Positions 12,277 to 14,734 of a stretch of DNA of 14,734 nt are shown here, piece after piece. The notes beneath the pieces are model-generated. The model saw only the letters and a program-made list of their open reading frames with translations. It ran no database searches and had not been told where the DNA came from. Numbering within the stretch: the stretch's first letter is position 1; each line of letters begins with the position of its first letter. A program made the translations under genes and the position numbers. This DNA comes from Oceanococcus sp041624435 (GTDB lineage: Bacteria > Pseudomonadota > Gammaproteobacteria > Nevskiales > Oceanococcaceae), in contig JBFJVB010000081.1 of the NCBI GenBank assembly GCA_041624435.1, forward strand, positions 1-14,734, given 5' to 3'.

Positions 12277-14079
12277 TCAGGGCTGGGTGTAGTACAGCGT
12301 ATACGCGCCGCTGCCGGAATAGCTCAGCACCTTCCAACGGTAGGTACCCGCATTGCCGGAATAACTGATCTGCTCGGCTGAACTATTACTTTCAGAGCGT
12401 GCAACTGCTGACCAGCTGGCCCCGAACAGCCCGCTCGAGTATTTCTCCAGCAGCAGGTCAAAATCCGCTGTGGCCGGGCCTTGCAGCCAGGCCTGGAAAG
12501 TACCGCCATCGCTGCTGAAGCCGTCAGCTGAAGCGTGGTAATCCGTCGCGCCGCTGGCCGCCAGATCGCCATCGGTCCGGGTACACTCACTGCACGGTGC
12601 ATCGGGATCATCGCCCGCCGGCGCGGTTACGCTGACGTTTTGTTCCAGCAGATCGCTTTGACCCGCCGCGTCGTAGACGGTCAGACCCACGGTATAGGTG
12701 CCCGCCTGCTCAAAGCTGTGACTGGCCAGCGCGGTGGTGGCGCCGAAACTCCATTGATAGCTGGCCATGCCTTGATCGTCACTGGACGTGCTGGCATCAA
12801 AATCACAGTCCAGATCCGTGCAGCTGAAAGTAAACCGCGCTACCGGAGCCTGGTCGACCGGCTCGGTAACGCCGCCATTGGGCACGTACAACAGCAGGTT
12901 GGGGGAACCCTTCAGATCGGCCAGCTTGTCCACCGAGGCTTGCGCCAGCAGGCCGGAGAACACATCCCCGGGCTGGGCCGAAGGATGACGCGACAGATAC
13001 ACCGCGGCCGCGCCGGCGACATGCGGCGCCGCCATCGAAGTTCCGCTCATGCTGGCGGTGCCGGAATTGCTGTTGTGCGAGGCCGAGGTGATGTCCGAAC
13101 CCGGAGCCATCAGATCGACGCAGCTGCCCCAGTTGGAGAAATCCGAACGCTGATCGGCAGAGGTGGTCGAACCGACCGTGATCGCTTCGGCCACCGCATT
13201 GGGTGAACCCACGCAGGCATCCTTGTCGTCGTTTCCGGCCGCCACCACCACGGTGACGCCGGCGGCCACCGCATTGCGCACGGCGGTGTCCAGGGATTGC
13301 GAAGCACTGCCGCCCAGGCTCATGTTCGCCACGGCCGGGCTCTGGTGATTCTGGGCCACCCAGTCCACGCCGGCGATGACATCCGAATTATTTCCGGTAC
13401 CGGTACAGCCCAGCACCCGAACGGCATGCACGGTAGCCAGCTTGGCCACGCCATAGGTGCTGCCTGCCGCCGAACCGGCCACGTGGGTGCCGTGACCGTC
13501 GCAGTCTTTCCAGTCATCCGGATCGGCGCTACCGAACACCACGGCGGTGGGAACGAAATTTCGCCCATTGCCCATACGCCCGGCAAAATCGGCATGCTCC
13601 CCGTTGATACCGCTGTCGATCACGTACACGTGGGTACCCTGACCGGCGGCCTCGTACTGGTACTGGCCATCCAGCGGCAGATCGTGCTGATCAACCCGGT
13701 CGAGTCCCCAGGTGGCATTGGCCTGGCTGGCATGCACGCTGATGAGCTGGTCTGCCTCTACGTATGCCACGGCCGGGTGCTCGGCCAGCAAACGGGCGGA
13801 CTCGGGCGCCATGCTGGCGGCGAAGCCGCGCAGAACCTGTTGATACTGATGAGTCAGGCGGGCATCAAACTGCTCCACCAGGAGCGCCACTTGCTGCTCC
13901 AGCTCCAGGTCGGTCTTGCGCAAAACCACGATGTAGCTCTGGGATGCGGACAGCGCAGCTTGCACGCCGAAAAGTTTGGCCTGAGTCGCAGCCGGACCGC
14001 TGTCCTGACTGCTGCAACCCAGAAGTAGCGAACTGCTCACGCCCAAAACCGCCAGCGCGACATTTAATCTCGCAATCAT
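12277..14079 (-). CDS. S8 subtilisin-like serine protease, lipoprotein, with prodomain, PKD and C-terminal beta domain
   Basis: Exported protease of the proteinase K/aqualysin branch, 600 residues. Residues 1-22 form a lipoprotein signal ending LLLGC (Cys22; next residue Ser, suggesting the outer membrane). An inhibitor I9-type prodomain spans about 48-112 (SYIVVLRKTD to VAYVEAD). The catalytic domain (about 123-395) has Asp155 (VIDSGIN), His196 (DGHGTHVAG), oxyanion Asn283 (AAGND) and Ser348 (GTSMAAPHVAG). A PKD-like domain follows (about 411-485, APVARFTF to QNVSV), then a Cys-rich linker (CSECT) and a C-terminal domain (about 503-600) resembling bacterial pre-peptidase (PPC) domains. Many paired Cys fit extracytoplasmic folding. 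ATG at 14077-14079 has GGAG 11 bases upstream. A sigma-54-like promoter lies about 110 bases upstream and a terminator follows the stop. Role probably extracellular protein digestion; anchoring suggests surface action. Confidence 0.93.
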   Translation of the reverse strand: MIARLNVALAVLGVSSSLLLGCSSQDSGPAATQAKLFGVQAALSASQSYIVVLRKTDLELEQQVALLVEQFDARLTHQYQQVLRGFAASMAPESARLLAEHPAVAYVEADQLISVHASQANATWGLDRVDQHDLPLDGQYQYEAAGQGTHVYVIDSGINGEHADFAGRMGNGRNFVPTAVVFGSADPDDWKDCDGHGTHVAGSAAGSTYGVAKLATVHAVRVLGCTGTGNNSDVIAGVDWVAQNHQSPAVANMSLGGSASQSLDTAVRNAVAAGVTVVVAAGNDDKDACVGSPNAVAEAITVGSTTSADQRSDFSNWGSCVDLMAPGSDITSASHNSNSGTASMSGTSMAAPHVAGAAAVYLSRHPSAQPGDVFSGLLAQASVDKLADLKGSPNLLLYVPNGGVTEPVDQAPVARFTFSCTDLDCDFDASTSSDDQGMASYQWSFGATTALASHSFEQAGTYTVGLTVYDAAGQSDLLEQNVSVTAPAGDDPDAPCSECTRTDGDLAASGATDYHASADGFSSDGGTFQAWLQGPATADFDLLLEKYSSGLFGASWSAVARSESNSSAEQISYSGNAGTYRWKVLSYSGSGAYTLYYTQP

Positions 14080-14357
14080 TGCGTTAAATACTCCGAAGAT
14101 AAAAGTGAGATGCTGTGCTCATACCGTGCCCCGTCCCTCCTGCGGGCGAAGGGCATTCCCAGCGATCGAGCATGGGGCAGCCATACGCAATCCACATGCC
14201 AATTTTTTGACACCCCCGGATTTTGCCCACGGATCAGCGCTGCAGCGCGCCCCGCTCCAGCTGCCCGCAAGCAGACTGACAAGTTTTGTCAGATTTTGCC
14301 CCTGCTTCGCGCCCGCAGCGTCAGCTGCGCCAGGCCACGCCCCCTGGCGACCGACAC
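14080..14357. other. Intergenic region upstream of the subtilase gene
   Basis: About 280 bases without a convincing gene. It holds the subtilase ribosome binding site (GGAG at 14091-14094, minus strand) and a candidate sigma-54 promoter at 14187-14202. Overlapping 91-94 codon frames on the plus strand run into the terminator hairpin near 14380, have no family resemblance and no good start context, so I treat them as chance. Confidence 0.5.
14187..14202 (-). promoter_or_regulatory. Candidate sigma-54 promoter for the subtilase gene
   Basis: Read on the minus strand, TTGGCATGTGGATTGC matches the sigma-54 -24/-12 pattern TTGGCACG-N4-TTGC, with the GG and GC elements exactly ten bases apart and one mismatch in the CAC part. 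Transcription would start near 14175, leaving a leader of about 95 bases. The next gene is an ammonium channel, a classic nitrogen-controlled gene, so nitrogen control of the protease would make sense. No NtrC sites were identified. Confidence 0.35.
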
Positions 14358-14383
14358 AAAAAAGCCGGCTTTCGCCGGCTTTT
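14358..14383 (-). terminator. Intrinsic terminator of the ammonium transporter gene
   Basis: GCCGGC (14364-14369) and GCCGGC (14374-14379) form a self-complementary stem with a four-base loop, flanked by six As (14358-14363) and four Ts (14380-14383). On the minus strand the six-T run follows the stem, 23 bases after the amt stop. It could also work weakly in the plus direction. Confidence 0.85.
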
Positions 14384-14405
14384 GAATGACGCCATAAGCT
14401 GGCAC

Positions 14406-14734
14406 TCAGAGGTTGTAACCGCGCTCTTCGTGTTCCGAAATGTCCAGACCGCGGGTTTCGACCTCTTCGTCAGCCCGCAAGGCACTGAATACGCCGATCA
14501 GCTTGAGAATCACCAGTGTCGCGATCGCGGTATAGGCCACCGTGGCCACGACCCCGGTGAACTGCACCCCGACCTGTGCGCTGATGCTGTCGATGCCATC
14601 GGCATGCCCGAATCCGGAAAAGATGCCCAGCTGGGTGGAACTGAAAACGCCGGCCAGCAAGGTGCCCAGAATCCCGCCGACACCGTGGACAGGGAATACA
14701 TCCAGGGAATCGTCGATCTTGAAGCGCTGCTTGA
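14406..14734 (-). CDS. amt: Ammonium transporter (Amt/AmtB family), C-terminal part only
   Basis: Trimeric inner-membrane channel for ammonium/ammonia. Only the last 109 codons are in the window; the gene continues beyond the right edge. Visible are FKIDDSLDVFPVHGVGG, containing the second His of the conserved twin-His pore pair (VFPVHG), then ILGTLLAGVFSSTQLG, an extracytoplasmic loop, a final membrane helix (about VGVQFTGVVATVAYTAIATL and onward) and the cytoplasmic tail RADEEVETRGLDISEHEERG ending YNL. That tail resembles the E. coli AmtB ending that binds the PII protein GlnK, so the channel is probably gated by nitrogen status. A terminator follows the stop. No glnK is in the window; in most genomes it would lie upstream of amt, off the right edge. 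Confidence 0.93.
   Translation of the reverse strand, partial: KQRFKIDDSLDVFPVHGVGGILGTLLAGVFSSTQLGIFSGFGHADGIDSISAQVGVQFTGVVATVAYTAIATLVILKLIGVFSALRADEEVETRGLDISEHEERGYNL

Noticed and set aside
1..14734. CRISPR arrays, tRNA or rRNA genes, insertion sequences, prophage genes
   Set aside because: No spaced repeat arrays, no cloverleaf-like sequence, no transposase or integrase motifs seen on either strand.

Overview
The window looks like chromosomal DNA of a GC-rich gammaproteobacterium, possibly a free-living or marine lipid/hydrocarbon degrader. Evidence is a dusA - periplasmic cyclophilin - lpxH block (lpxH means LPS and an outer membrane), an AmtB-type ammonium channel with a GlnK-binding tail, two predicted lipoproteins and a five-gene acyl-CoA catabolic operon. 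The taxonomic guess is inference from gene content only.

Layout. (1) 1-1260 holds no intact gene. On the minus strand it carries the remains of an MNT nucleotidyltransferase / HepT toxin-antitoxin pair: the antitoxin reading frame has a stop at codon 5 and the HepT frame keeps only about 35 family-like residues before unrelated sequence. (2) 1361-3693, plus strand: dusA (tRNA dihydrouridine synthase), a secreted cyclophilin (PpiA type) and lpxH, tightly spaced and probably one transcript. (3) 10618-3690, minus strand: acyl-CoA dehydrogenase 1, SDR, carboxyltransferase (beta), acyl-CoA dehydrogenase 2, biotin carboxylase/carrier (alpha). The set resembles the Pseudomonas acyclic-terpene (atu) route: dehydrogenation of a 3-methyl-branched acyl-CoA followed by biotin-dependent carboxylation of the beta-methyl group. 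It lacks, within the window, the hydratase, lyase and ligase such a pathway needs. (4) 10619-11002: a 384-base divergent control region with two perfect palindromes, one of them nested in a wider dyad. (5) 11003-12170, plus strand: a one-domain SCP2 sterol/lipid carrier and an alpha/beta hydrolase with a lipoprotein signal; a near-perfect intrinsic terminator lies exactly over the hydrolase start. (6) 14079-12277, minus strand: a lipoprotein subtilisin-like protease with prodomain, PKD domain and C-terminal beta domain. (7) 14405-end, minus strand: the 3' part of an ammonium transporter gene, with its own terminator.

Working model (inference): the SCP2 protein and the hydrolase may feed the divergent operon, with the hydrolase releasing branched or isoprenoid acyl groups at the membrane, SCP2 carrying the lipid or acyl-CoA, and the operon oxidising and carboxylating it, all controlled from the palindromes between them. 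The most unusual items are the terminator over a start codon, the glycine-for-phenylalanine pocket in the carboxyltransferase, the reductase that lacks the usual SDR catalytic residues, and the decayed toxin-antitoxin pair.
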